A stretch of 64,000 nucleotides of DNA from Zasmidium citrigriseum (taxonomy: Eukaryota > Ascomycota > Dothideomycetes > Mycosphaerellales > Mycosphaerellaceae): assembly GCA_002786025.1 (NCBI GenBank), contig NHNW01000031.1:62001-126000 (forward strand). Reading direction: 5' to 3'. This document shows, piece after piece, positions 42,904-53,002 of the stretch (positions are counted from its first letter, which is position 1; each line of letters opens with the position of its first letter). The translations under genes were made by a program, and so were the position numbers. The notes beneath the pieces were generated by a model. That model did not search any database. It had not been told where the DNA came from and saw only the letters and a program-made list of their open reading frames with translations.

Positions 42904-43652
42904 GTTGATGGTGTCCAAGCCGGCGAGCCACTATTGAGGAGAATGTCCAGCAAAGTTGAGGGCGAGATTCGCTCGCTCTGAGTAAAGTGTATGGACAACG
43001 TGTACAAGGAATGGCTTCAAAGTCGTGTGCAGAGCATTAGCAAGATTAGGAAAACAAAGCTAAAAGGATACAGAAGGTGAGAGAAAAGCGTCAGTACGGA
43101 GGTAGACATGAAAGCAATAGAAGACCATCCATCCCAGCCCACATGTTTCTTGTCGCATCTGTCGCGAAGATACTCGAATGGGCGGCAGTGGCGGAGGTCG
43201 TCTCGCCGTGCAGGACGAAAGCGATACGGGCTGCAGGTTGCCCATCGGGAGACATCTACAGCGTGTCAGAAGAGGCCTCGGAGGGCAGCGCGACCTGTCA
43301 ATTGTTGAGATGCATGCCCGATTCCGTCACCTTGCTGCCCTGCCACTGCGCGGCTGCACACCCGACGCAGACCCATGCTGGTGGTGAGATGCTTGGGGAC
43401 ACTGCATGCGCTCCGTTGCGTGCGCTGCCAATAAATCTGATACCGCGTCGACTTCTCCGAGGCGGCAAGGGAGGAGGTGAGTGAAGAGACGTCGCCCACC
43501 TGCCACCAATGCGTGCGTTGGGTTTAGGTTGGCGCCTCTAGCGTGCCCGCTGCGTCGGAGCTCGGTGCGTCGGCAAGTGCAACCCAAGCGAGCCGGCCTA
43601 AGAATTTCTGCAGCGGACTGCCATCGTCCTGACCATCCACATCCTCTACACT
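42904..43652. promoter_or_regulatory. Divergent promoter region, unknown gene / SAS10
   Basis: These 749 bp lie between divergent starts and hold no clear gene. Overlapping open frames on both strands cover the right half but none shows family features. Confidence 0.4.
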
Positions 43653-45509
43653 ATGGCGAAGAAACGAAAGGCGTCGACCCGATCGCAGGAGTCGCATGGA
43701 CCGGCTGAGCTGGACCCACGTGATTCGAAGAAGAGAATAAACACTTACGAGGATGTGGCCGACTCGGACGACGAATTTCATCTGAACCAGGACGTGGTGC
43801 GGCTCGGTGAGGAACCTGAAGCGAAGCGTCGGCGCAAATGGGCGGAGCAGGAAGAGTTTCTGCAGCCCTCGGATGAGGAGGTCTTGGGCTACTCGGAGGG
43901 AGAAGATTCAGAGGATGAACAGCCGGCAAGGGCTGCAAGAAAGGGCAGAAGTGTTGAAGAGGAGGATGAAGAACACGATGGCGCCGATGAGGATGAAGAG
44001 ATGGGATGGGGCACATCCAAAGCCGATCTTTATGGAGCGGACGAAATTGAGACAGAGGAACAGGCTCTCGAGGAAGAAGCAGAAGCGCTTCGGTTGCAGA
44101 GAAAGCAGTTGGAATCCATGCAGGCCGCTGATTATGGATTTGACGACGACGAATGGCAACAAGCTGGAGCCGGTGATGAAGCTGGAGATAAAGATGAGGG
44201 AGCCACTGTGACTGAGGTACTGCCTCAATTACAGGTTGCGCCCGAACTTTCTGCTGGAGAGCGTCTGAAACTGCTCAAGTCGCGATATCCCGAATTCGAT
44301 CTCCTCAGTAAAGAACTCTTGGACCTCCGCGAGATCCACTCTCAATTGGTGCCGGCTGCACCGGAGTCACCTGTTGCGCGCACGAAGCTTAGGGCAGTCT
44401 CTGCATACATCGGCGCTTTGGCAATGTACTTTTCGATTCTCACGTCTCCAGCGTCACAGGGGCAGAACAGCGCGACTGCAATCTCTGCAGCACAACTTCG
44501 CGAACATCCGATCATGGATAGCCTGTTCAAGTGCCGAGCGACATGGGCGAAGGTGAAGCAACTCCCGGACGAAGTGGAATCCGAATCCGAATCGGAAGAG
44601 GAGCTGGACGATGCGGACGAAGAGTATGGAGGCGTCGGCCTGATAAATGCTGTCATGGATGTACCATCTTCTAAGAAGCTGTCTCGAGCCGAACGCCACG
44701 CCGAAGCTGTTCGAGCTGCTGATGAGAAGAGAAGGGCAGAGCGCATCAAGCGAACGGAAGAGGGTCTGGCAGATCTGGATGCTCTTGTTGCGCCTTCGTC
44801 TCGTAAGAAGGCAGTCAAGGTACAGCGGACGACTGGTGATGAATCTGATCTCGGCGAGGAGACCGGATTGACTGCACGCGAAGCTGCCGACAAAGCTCAG
44901 AAGAAGAAGAGCTTGCGTTTCTACACGTCACAAATCGCACAAAAGGCCAACAAGCGTGGCGCTGCCGGGCGAAATGCTGGCGGCGACGATGATATTCCAT
45001 ACCGCGAGCGACTCAGAGACCGACAGGCGCGTCTCAATGCAGAGGCTGAGAAACGGGGTCACCGCGATGCTGACGCCGGCGCCGAATTGGGCGGTGATAG
45101 CGACGAAGATGACCATCGCCAGGCTCAGCAAATCCGCGCGGACGCTGACGACGACGATTACTATGATATGATTGCCGCTCGTACTGCGAAGAAGAAGCAG
45201 GACAAATCAGCTCTTGCTGAAGCTCAACGTCAAGCTGCTGCGCAGGGCGGACGAGTTGTGGAAGAGGAAAGCGTAGGACCTGATGGGAAACGCAAGATAT
45301 CGTATGCCATCGAGAAGAACAAGGGGTTGACGCCGCATCGGAAAAAGGATGTCCGAAACCCGCGTGTGAAGAAGAGGAAGAAGTTCGACGAGAAGAAGAA
45401 GAAGCTGGCGTCCATGAAGCCGGTCTTCAAGGGTGGCGAAGGTCGCGGAGGATACGGAGGAGAGTTGACGGGTATCAAGAAGGGACTGGTGAAGAGCACC
45501 AAGTTGTAA
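43653..45509 (+). CDS. SAS10: SAS10/UTP3, small-subunit processome protein
   Basis: A nucleolar U3 snoRNP (SSU processome) component needed for 18S rRNA processing, 618 residues in one exon. The N-terminal third is highly acidic with long Glu/Asp runs. The SAS10/Utp3/C1D helical domain lies around 200-300 (ELLDLREIHSQL, then a helix with AMYFSILTS). Basic KKR runs follow. The C-terminal Sas10 domain begins at GKRKISYAIEKNKGLTPHRK, with NPRVKKRKKFDEK and the ending KGLVKSTKL, which is diagnostic. The ATG at 43653 is the natural start (MAKKRKAS). Identity is strong. Confidence 0.93.
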   Translation: MAKKRKASTRSQESHGPAELDPRDSKKRINTYEDVADSDDEFHLNQDVVRLGEEPEAKRRRKWAEQEEFLQPSDEEVLGYSEGEDSEDEQPARAARKGRSVEEEDEEHDGADEDEEMGWGTSKADLYGADEIETEEQALEEEAEALRLQRKQLESMQAADYGFDDDEWQQAGAGDEAGDKDEGATVTEVLPQLQVAPELSAGERLKLLKSRYPEFDLLSKELLDLREIHSQLVPAAPESPVARTKLRAVSAYIGALAMYFSILTSPASQGQNSATAISAAQLREHPIMDSLFKCRATWAKVKQLPDEVESESESEEELDDADEEYGGVGLINAVMDVPSSKKLSRAERHAEAVRAADEKRRAERIKRTEEGLADLDALVAPSSRKKAVKVQRTTGDESDLGEETGLTAREAADKAQKKKSLRFYTSQIAQKANKRGAAGRNAGGDDDIPYRERLRDRQARLNAEAEKRGHRDADAGAELGGDSDEDDHRQAQQIRADADDDDYYDMIAARTAKKKQDKSALAEAQRQAAAQGGRVVEEESVGPDGKRKISYAIEKNKGLTPHRKKDVRNPRVKKRKKFDEKKKKLASMKPVFKGGEGRGGYGGELTGIKKGLVKSTKL

Positions 45510-46077
45510 TGTTCACACGACGCGATCGCTCCGCAGCAAGCCGAAAATTCGACCAGCTGATGAAGCCGATCTTCCACGCCGACAGCGCAATCGGCAAATT
45601 CTTCGCATTCAATGATTCCGCCTGGTATATCGGTTGTTCTTTGCCTGGGCGCCGTGCCGAGTGGAATGCAGTGTGCGGCTGGTCTCTGCCCTACAGCCAA
45701 TTGCTGCCAGCAGGCCGTTGGATTGGGCGTCCACAGTCGGGGTTGGCAGCCACTTCCAGTGACTGGTATCCACGTAACACTGATGGCCAACTGTGCGCAT
45801 GTGCCACAGCGCAATGCGGAGTGCCATCCTATGTGATGTAATACCAAGCTTGACAACCTCGTGCTCTTGCTCAAGAGCAATGTCCTTTCGGGGAAGCGGT
45901 ACAGCAATCAACGAGACCCTTGCGACACAAACAACCACAGCCTTCACATGGCCTCGTCGTGCGCGAGAGCTTCCTGAGACGGTATTCACAAGCAGTATCG
46001 TGGTGTTTGGATAGTATATGAATCTGGACTCTCGACGTTGTCATCCTCCTTTTCACGGCACAGCTTCGACAGCGACA
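45510..46077. other. Intergenic, no gene seen
   Basis: This 568-bp gap between two plus-strand genes should hold the SAS10 terminator and the promoter of the luciferase-domain gene. Confidence 0.5.
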
Positions 46078-46995
46078 ATGTTCACTCAAGCATCTTTCGA
46101 TACCTGTTTTGACGATACGGCGCTTCCATGTTCTATCACAGCAGCAGCGACAGTGCTATTTGCGGTTGGCATGCTTATTCTCGCCGCGCTTTACATTCGA
46201 GCAGACTTTCTTGACTTCGTGAGTTTGTTCCTCTTATGTCGAGCGTGAATGAAAGCAGCTAACGAAGAGAAGATAGCGTTGGGCCCAGGTGGCACCCCGA
46301 GTACTTTCAATGGCTTCCTGAGAGTCAAGTTCTTGGGTCTGTTTGCACTGAAGAATCGCTATGTGTCGAATCTGACTCCGAGCGACTCCAAATGGGACGG
46401 CCTCGTTGACCTACCTCGACGAAATCGTCCTCGACCGGTGACGAAGGGCATTGCACCGCATAGACAGATGGACCAGTGGCCAGATGACGAAACATACATC
46501 AAACTAGCGGCTGGTATCGAGCAGATGGCGTACAGCAACAGACAAGACTTGGCAATCGGAACTTCATGTTTCGAGAAGCACGGCACCGGCTTGTTCTCGA
46601 AGTCACCAGTTGCGAAGACCTGTCGAGGAGAGATTGTCCACCTCCATGGCTCGGATGGTAGCATGCATCTCACGCTTCATTCCAACGATGTCAAGACTGT
46701 GCTCGATGCTGGCTGGGGTGAGCGACACCCCCTAGCAGGAGTCTTCAACAAGAGATGGATCTTTCCTCATTTACCTGCTGGTTTCATCATGCTATACGCA
46801 CCGCAGAACGACGAGGAGATCAAGATTGTGCTTCAGATCATCTCAGCGGCAACGGCGTTCGTCAATGGCAGAGGGATCGACGCTTGTAGGGGATTCGAAG
46901 ACTACAACGTGGAGAAGCAGCACTTGGGTTTGGATCATGGATGTGAGGTTACCTTGCATGCTCCCAGCATCGTGGTGACGGAGTGTAGTCCTTGA
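46078..46995 (+). CDS. Luciferase-domain protein with N-terminal membrane anchor
   Basis: A protein of 287 residues. Exon 1 is 46078-46218, and exon 2 starts at 46273 after a 54-nt intron with a GCTAAC branch site. AAG acceptors at 46269/46272 compete; 46272 gives the best fit, DF-IALGPGGTPSTF. A hydrophobic helix at about residues 21-42 anchors the protein. The C-terminal luciferase domain (DUF5519-type) carries EIVHLHGSDGSMHLTLHSNDVK and GWGERHPLAG, the most conserved block of that family. The domain is named from an insect-luciferase-associated family; fungal members are not known to be luminous and have no assigned reaction. Family call is good, function unknown. Confidence 0.8.
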
Positions 46996-48018
46996 GGGAC
47001 ATGTACGATAGAAGGCTCACCATGTATGTCACTGCGAATGTCAAGTAGAATTGACGCTAACGAGGTGGTCTATAGCATAGATAGGAGATAAAGTTACAGG
47101 CATGCATTAATATAGAGTGATCTTCCTAAACCATGTCCAACTCTGATGTCAGCCCTGTCGACTATGATGGCAAACAAGAACGTGATTGAACAGCTTCTCA
47201 TCGTGAACAACTTCCAAGCAGCCAAATCGATTTCCTTCACTTGCGATTCCTTTCACCAACGAAGGATCCTGGACGCCTAAGGCATATCTCCAACACGTGA
47301 TGCATCTCGGTTAGGCACAATCTCGCTCGAGCACGCCACCGACGGCTTGTTGCAAAAGCCAAGGCGGATTTGGCACTCGATTTTCGCTGGGCGAGAGTAG
47401 CTTGTCGACGACCCCGGGCCATGGAAATCTCGGAATCGATAGACAAGACTATGAACGATGTGCCTATTCTTCGCGACAACCTCCAATACATCGACTCGTC
47501 CACAGTGATATCGCCTTCACAGATAATGGCGAATTTGACATGCTTGCGGAAGGCGAGATGACGACGTTGTGCCCGACAGAGTTCGAGCTCCTCCACCCAT
47601 CCGCGGGCGGCGCGCATCCTGCGATTGATGAACACGCCGTTTGACCAATTCCATGCCACTCGAAGCGGCTGAATATGCGCGCCCAGATCCACCCACGCGA
47701 TGTCACGAACCACAACCCCAGCACTGCGGCCACGCCGGGCGAATGATGCCAGAGACCTTCCCATCCCGCTAGGTCCCATCTGTGCCTTACCTGGTACCTG
47801 CGAAGGGTCTTCTTTATCGCACTTCTTGCGCTCGTCGTCCTTCCTCGCAACAACATCGTTTCCGCTGCTGTACTCAGACGGCAGCTATTCCTCACCTCTT
47901 TGCGAGCAGCAACCGCCTTCCCATCGCCCGCAATTAAATGCTCTTGATCCACGCCGTCAACGACACCTTCTTCCACTTTCTCGGCGCCCTTGGTGGTAGC
48001 CCCGCTTAAGTCGCAGCC
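46996..48018. other. Intergenic, only antisense and chance ORFs
   Basis: About 1 kb upstream of the amino acid permease. Long minus-strand open frames cover 47237-48351, but the larger one runs through the permease's first exon and its intron antisense, lacks family features and shows no splice pattern. The last 300 bp are pyrimidine-rich promoter-like sequence. Confidence 0.4.
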
Positions 48019-49855
48019 ATGCCACCCAACCCATTCGGTCTGGGCGGAAAGAAAGATTCTATACCCAACAACAATAACGACATTGTTGACCCGGAGAAGA
48101 AGGCATCCTTTGGCGGCAATGGATACTACGGTGACTTCTCGCCTGCTGCTACCGAAGAGGCTGGCCGCAGGGCTTCTGCCAGGAAGATGAGCAGAATCGA
48201 CCAGCCAAGGACGAAGTCGATTACTGGTCTCGAGGCCACTGGCGATGATGCGTCCGATCCGTCGACGTCGGTTGAGAAGCAGATGGCGCTGGAGGCGGGC
48301 AATGAGATCCAGTATCGCACGTGCAGCTGGCAAAAAGTTCGTCTCCCCCAAAATCTTCGATTTCGTATTGATTCTGTTGTGCGAGAGATTGAACGGCCTT
48401 CATTTAAACATGCGGAATCCTTCTTGCTTTGAACCTTTTGCGAAAGTCAAATTCAGATCTAATCATGCGTCTAGACTGCGGCTCTGCTGTTCTCCGAGTA
48501 CATTTGTCTGGCTATCATGTCATTCCCGTACTCGTACGCAATCCTGGGTCTGGTGCCTGGCCTCATCTTGACCTTCGTCGTTGCCGGAATGGTGTTGTAC
48601 ACATCCTTGATCGTCTGGTGTGTTGAGCACGCGAGCTAGCTTGAGGTCATTTCACTAATACCTGGCCACAGGGAATTCTGTCTCCGCCACCCTGAAGTCA
48701 AGGACGTATGCGACGTCGGGCAGGTCATCTTCTGGGGCCAACGCTGGGCATGGTGGTTCACCGCGGTCATGTTCCTGCTGAACAACACCTTTATTCAGGG
48801 GTTCCATTGCCTGACTGGCTCAAAATACCTGAACACCATGACCAATGGTGGCGTCTGCACCGTTGGATTCAGTGCCATCGTTGCGGTGGTCTCTTGGGTC
48901 AGCTCCCTGCCGCGCACTTTCAACACTCTGGCAAAGCTTGCAGCCGCATCAGCTTTCTTCACGTTTGTCTCCGTGTTGCTGGCTACGATCTTCGCGGGTA
49001 TTGAGGATCATCCAGGCGCTGGCTGGCCCAAGTACGGTGCGCCGCAAGTCCTTGCTATTCCCGCCAAGGGCACCACCTTCGTCGCAGGCATGAATGCGTT
49101 CATGAACATCAGCTACACATTCATTGGGCAGATCACTATCCCATCCTTCATTGCCGAGATGAAGGAGCCGCGCGACTTCCCCAAGGCTCTCTGGGCTGTC
49201 ACCATTGCTGAGGTGATCCTATTCTCTTTGGTTGGCTCGATCATCTATGCCTACACCGGAACGAACTACTACACTGCCCCGGCCTTTGGCTCTCTTGGAA
49301 ACGAGACCTACCTCAAGGTCAGCTTCAGCTTCATGATCCCAACAATCATCTTCCTCGGGGTCCTGTACGCATCGGTGTCTGCCCGCTTCGTTTTCTTCCG
49401 TCTCTTCGCTGGCACTCGTCACATGTCGAGTAACACCGTTGTGGGCTGGTTGGGATGGGCTGGAATTCTGGCGTGCACTTGGGTCATGGCTTTCATCATC
49501 GCAGAAGTCATTCCATTCTTCAGCGATCTGCTCTCGCTAATGAGCTCCCTGTTCGACAGCTTCTTCGGGTAAGTCTTCAACGTTCATGCTCCCTTTCTGG
49601 CCTTTGCTAACATGCTGCAGGTTCATCTTTTGGGGGACTGCCTATCTCAGAATGCGAAACGCAGACTACGGACCTGGATTCTGGAAAACGAGAGGCTGGA
49701 GAGGCATTGTCGGTGCAGTGGTGAATGTCATTCTCATCTGCATCGGATTCCTGTTCCTCAGTGCCGGAACTTATGCTTCGGTGGAGAGCATCATTCAAGG
49801 GTATGAGGCCGACAACTTTGGTGGGCCTTTTACTTGTCAGAGTAACGGCTTGTAA
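48019..49855 (+). CDS. AAAP-family amino acid permease (Mtr-like)
   Basis: A plasma-membrane proton/amino acid symporter of 530 residues. Exons are 48019-48336, 48475-48617, 48672-49568 and 49621-49855. The cytosolic N terminus has a Ser/Asp-rich stretch. The first transmembrane region reads TAALLFSEYICLAIMSFPYSYAILG, then a second helix and RHPEVKDVCDVGQ, matching the Neurospora Mtr neutral amino acid permease group. About eleven helices follow. The first donor is GTTCGT, a weak site, but the join QK-TAALL is what the family shows. The large first intron (138 nt) is the longest here after those of RPN13. The substrate range (neutral and aromatic amino acids) is inferred. Confidence 0.88.
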
Positions 49856-50262
49856 AGTGGGTTGTTCACGGCAGACATATGGGCTGGTATCTTGCCCTGG
49901 AGTCATTGATTTTTTTGAAAATGGGAAAACAGAGACATGATAACGAATTGTTCTTGGAAACACTCCATTCTCCTTCTTCTCATCTGCGGTCTCTTCGATC
50001 AAAGTCAACGTTGAAGTCCACTCGTCCGCACCAACCTCGCCGTGGCCCGAATCTACTCCACAGCGCCCGAACGCTCTCCAATCGCAACCCCTCAACCTCG
50101 CCCCGCAGGCCCACCAGAGCTTTCATGTGACTATTGACGTAGGCAACGGCAGCTCTCAATGCCGCAGCTGTAGCAACGAGGCTTAAAATTTGTTGGCAAT
50201 AGCCGAGTTCACACCTCTTACAATTCACCGTCCCTTCTATACACACATAGCACACCTTCACC
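49856..50262. other. Intergenic, no gene seen
   Basis: This 407-bp gap between two plus-strand genes holds the promoter and 5' leader of OPI3. The leader has the expected CACACC/TTCACC composition just before the ATG. Confidence 0.5.
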
Positions 50263-50938
50263 ATGGACGCCCTCACGCAATATGTCGACTTCAGCCAGCC
50301 GAGTCTGTGGAGTACGTGCTCAAGCTTCACCAACAGCTCATGAGGAGGGTAGTAGCTAACGAAACGGTACAGTTGCGGCCGGAGCCATCGTCTTCAACCC
50401 AACCTTCTGGAACACCGCCGCCCGAACAGAATACAACAACAAAACCATCACGAAGCTCTTCGGCGGGAACCCATACTATGGCTGCTACGCCCTCGCCGTC
50501 ACCATCTTCTCGATAGGTCTGATCCGGGATGCACTCTACGAGCGCGCCCTCCGCGCTCAACCCTCGCACCCGCTCCTCGAAGGCTTTGTCTCTCAAGGCC
50601 TAGCCGTCGGCCTCGTAGCCAGCGGCAACGTTCTCGTCCTCACAAGCATGTGGGCTCTTGGTATCACGGGCACTTACCTGGGCGATTACTTCGGCATCCT
50701 GATGGATGAGATGGTCACTGGTTTCCCGTTCAATGTCAGCGGCTCGCCTATGTACCACGGCAGCACCATGAGTTTCCTCGGCACTGCGTTGTGGTATGGC
50801 AAGCCCGCCGGAATTTTGTTGAGTGGGCTGGTGTTTGTGGTGTACCAGATTGCTCTGCAGTTTGAGGATCCGTTCACTGCGGAGATTTATGCGAAGAGAG
50901 AGCGGGAGAGGAAGAGCGGGGGTAAGAAGGGACAGTAA
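50263..50938 (+). CDS. OPI3: Phospholipid N-methyltransferase OPI3 (PEMT)
   Basis: An ER-membrane enzyme that carries out the last two methylations from phosphatidyl-monomethylethanolamine to phosphatidylcholine, using SAM. 204 residues. The 49-nt first exon (50263-50311) encodes MDALTQYVDFSQPSLW, and exon 2 is 50373-50938. FNPTFWNTAARTEY and TKLFGGNPYYGCYALA are typical of OPI3. GITGTYLGDYFGIL is the first SAM-binding segment, and the LEDPFTAEIYA-like end with a Lys/Arg tail fits ER retention. Length is as in yeast Opi3 (206). Pathway partner CHO2 is not in the window. In yeast it is repressed by inositol and choline; no such element was located here. Confidence 0.93.
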
Positions 50939-51368
50939 AGAGGATAGAGGAAAGAGATACCCTTGAGTGTGCTTTTTGAATGCGCCATTCAACATGAGCG
51001 AGGGCGTTCGGGCATTTTGGGCCAAAAAGAGATACCGCAAAAGTTTGTGATGGGTTGCTTTCATGAGAGGAGGTGGAGACGATGCTCAACGGTAGATTTG
51101 AACAGTCTAGTAATACATACTGATCCATAGCATTCGAATGGGAAGCACTACGACCAGATCGTTCTTCTCTTGGCCTTTTGGATACTGCTCTTCCACCTGC
51201 ATTTATACCGACTGGCATCGAGCGTCGTACACTGTACTCCGGTCCTACAGATGAGTCTCGAGTTCCTCGCTTGGCCGCTCTGATCGTCTGATCCTCCACT
51301 CTTCTCGGCCGGCAAACTCATGAGAGAGTGCTCGAAATACGTGTGGTCTGATTTCCCTGCTTTGAAGC
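50939..51368. other. Intergenic, no gene seen
   Basis: This 430-bp convergent gap lies between OPI3 and the LYR-type gene. Short open frames here belong to no recognised protein. Confidence 0.5.
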
Positions 51369-51801
51369 TCACTTGAGGCAAATGCCCATAGACTCGTTTA
51401 ACCTCTCCAGAGTCCGATCATACTGATCATACGCCTTTCGACGAAGATCACGATCCGCATTTCGCCTGCAAAGGTAATCAGATTCACAATCTACTCACTT
51501 CGAATAGAAAGCACAGAACATACACTGGCTTGACTTCCAGTGTCTTCCTCTCCCACCAGACGAACATGAAATTCTTCAGAATCTTGTGTTCGAGGCCATT
51601 GGTTTTGGACGCACACTCTAGAAAATGCAGCGTCTTTGAGATACGCTGAGCATCGAAGTCTTCTGGTTTTGCGTTGCGAAAGGCAAGGCGGATTCTGTCT
51701 CTACAGACGTACCGCGCTGGTTTGGCGTAGCGGACGGCTCTGAGGAGATGTTGATAGAGGTGTCGGTAGGCTGTGACGACCTCGTGATTGGGAACGGTCA
51801 T
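51369..51801 (-). CDS. Small LYR-like mitochondrial protein (DUF1763 type)
   Basis: A protein of 124 residues in two exons, 51801-51524 and 51465-51369. The 58-nt intron restores VKPVRNADRDLRRKAYDQYDR. The N terminus AYRHLYQHLLRAVRYAKPARY-VCRD resembles LYR-motif proteins, which bind acyl carrier protein and help assemble respiratory complexes or ribosomes in mitochondria. The Arg/Lys-rich helical character and the absence of acidic patches fit matrix import. The C-terminal coil (DQYDRTLERLNESMG) is amphipathic. The specific role is unknown; I place it in the Pezizomycotina DUF1763 group from memory of the pattern, so treat the family name as tentative. Confidence 0.75.
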
Positions 51802-51990
51802 CGATCTCGGTATTCCATTCGATCTTGATTTTATACGTCGTCGATGATTTCTTTGATGGCTGTGGTTGAAAGTTGGTTGGAGGCGTGGCTGTTGTGGAGA
51901 CCGAGTGCAAGCCGAAGGACCTCATCGTCGAACCTCACCTCGCACTCGACATGGACAAGCAGAACATCCGCCATCATCTCGCCGCCTCTG
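51802..51990. promoter_or_regulatory. Short divergent promoter, LYR-like / JmjC-like
   Basis: Only 189 bp separate the starts of two genes that both look mitochondrial. If the JmjC gene used the upstream ATG at 51844, the gap would be just 42 bp, which supports the later start. Confidence 0.5.
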
Positions 51991-52962
51991 ATGCTCCGTG
52001 GTCGCATCCTGACAGCCTCATCGACGCCATGTAGACGCCTCTTCAGCACACGCGGCCCACGACCCGTTCCAACCCTCCCAGACGCCTCACTGGAGACATT
52101 CGCCAACAATGCCTTCAACCCAGCAACACCAGCAAAACTCCCACCAGGAACCTTCACCAACACCCCAGCGATCCAGAAATGGTTCCTAAGCCCCTCCAAA
52201 GACCGACCCACAACCCTCCTGAACACGACATACCTCGCCAAATACGGCGCAACAATCGTCCCCCTCGAAATTAGCCACGCCGCCTCCTTCGCTCGCATCG
52301 AGCAATCCCTCTCCTTCTTCCTAGAGTGCGTCACCGCTTCCACCTCCCACTACAACACCACAAACCCCCACAACCGCTACTTCAGCGCCTACGTACCCGG
52401 CGCGCGAGCCGTAAAGCGCACCACGCCGTCTAACGACTTCTTCAGCAGTACCTCCCTCACCACGCCCACCGCCCGCGTATACCTCGCTCAAGCGCCCCTC
52501 GCTGATCTCCCTCGTGCCCTGGCGCAGGATGTGCCCACGCCGGAGTATGTGCTAAAGGCGGGCAAGGGGGATGTTTATGATTCGAGTATTTGGCTGGGAC
52601 AGGCTCCGACGTATACGCCTTTGCACCGGGATCCGAATCCGAATCTGTTTGTGCAGTTGGCGGGACGGAAGAGGGTGAGGTTGATGAGGCCGGAGGTTGG
52701 GTTCGGGGTTTTTGCGAGGGTGCAGGAGAGGATTGGGGGTGGGGCGTCGGCGACGATGAGAGGAGAGGAGATGATGGTTGGGAAGGAGAAAGAGGCATTG
52801 GAAGAGGAGGTTTGGGGAGAGGCTAGGGACAATGGGGAGGTCGAGTGTTGGGATGCTCAGCTTGAGAGTGGTGATGGGTTGTTTATACCCAAGGGGTGGT
52901 GGCATAGTGTCAAGGGCACTGGAGAAGGAATGACAGGTTCTGTCAATTGGTGGTTTAGATGA
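51991..52962 (+). CDS. JmjC/cupin-8 Fe(II)-2-oxoglutarate oxygenase-like, probably mitochondrial
   Basis: A single exon of 323 residues. The start at 51991 opens an Arg/Ser-rich presequence (MLRGRILTASSTPCRRLFS). The core has the facial triad H-x-D (HRDPNPNLF near 212-214), a distal His in GLFIPKGWWHSV near 305, and the LAGRKRVRL strand between them. This fits small JmjC (cupin-8) hydroxylases acting on proteins or RNA. Codon use switches within the gene from C-ending to G-ending at about 52540 without loss of frame. An ATG at 51844 is also in frame, giving 372 residues. Substrate unknown. Confidence 0.83.
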   Translation: MLRGRILTASSTPCRRLFSTRGPRPVPTLPDASLETFANNAFNPATPAKLPPGTFTNTPAIQKWFLSPSKDRPTTLLNTTYLAKYGATIVPLEISHAASFARIEQSLSFFLECVTASTSHYNTTNPHNRYFSAYVPGARAVKRTTPSNDFFSSTSLTTPTARVYLAQAPLADLPRALAQDVPTPEYVLKAGKGDVYDSSIWLGQAPTYTPLHRDPNPNLFVQLAGRKRVRLMRPEVGFGVFARVQERIGGGASATMRGEEMMVGKEKEALEEEVWGEARDNGEVECWDAQLESGDGLFIPKGWWHSVKGTGEGMTGSVNWWFR

Positions 52963-53002
52963 ATGGCAGGGAGGACAACAGCACTCCTTGATCCATCAAG
53001 GG

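Noticed and set aside
47464..48351. 295-codon minus-strand open frame
   Set aside because: It runs through the promoter, first exon and first-intron start of the permease on the opposite strand. No family features or splice pattern.
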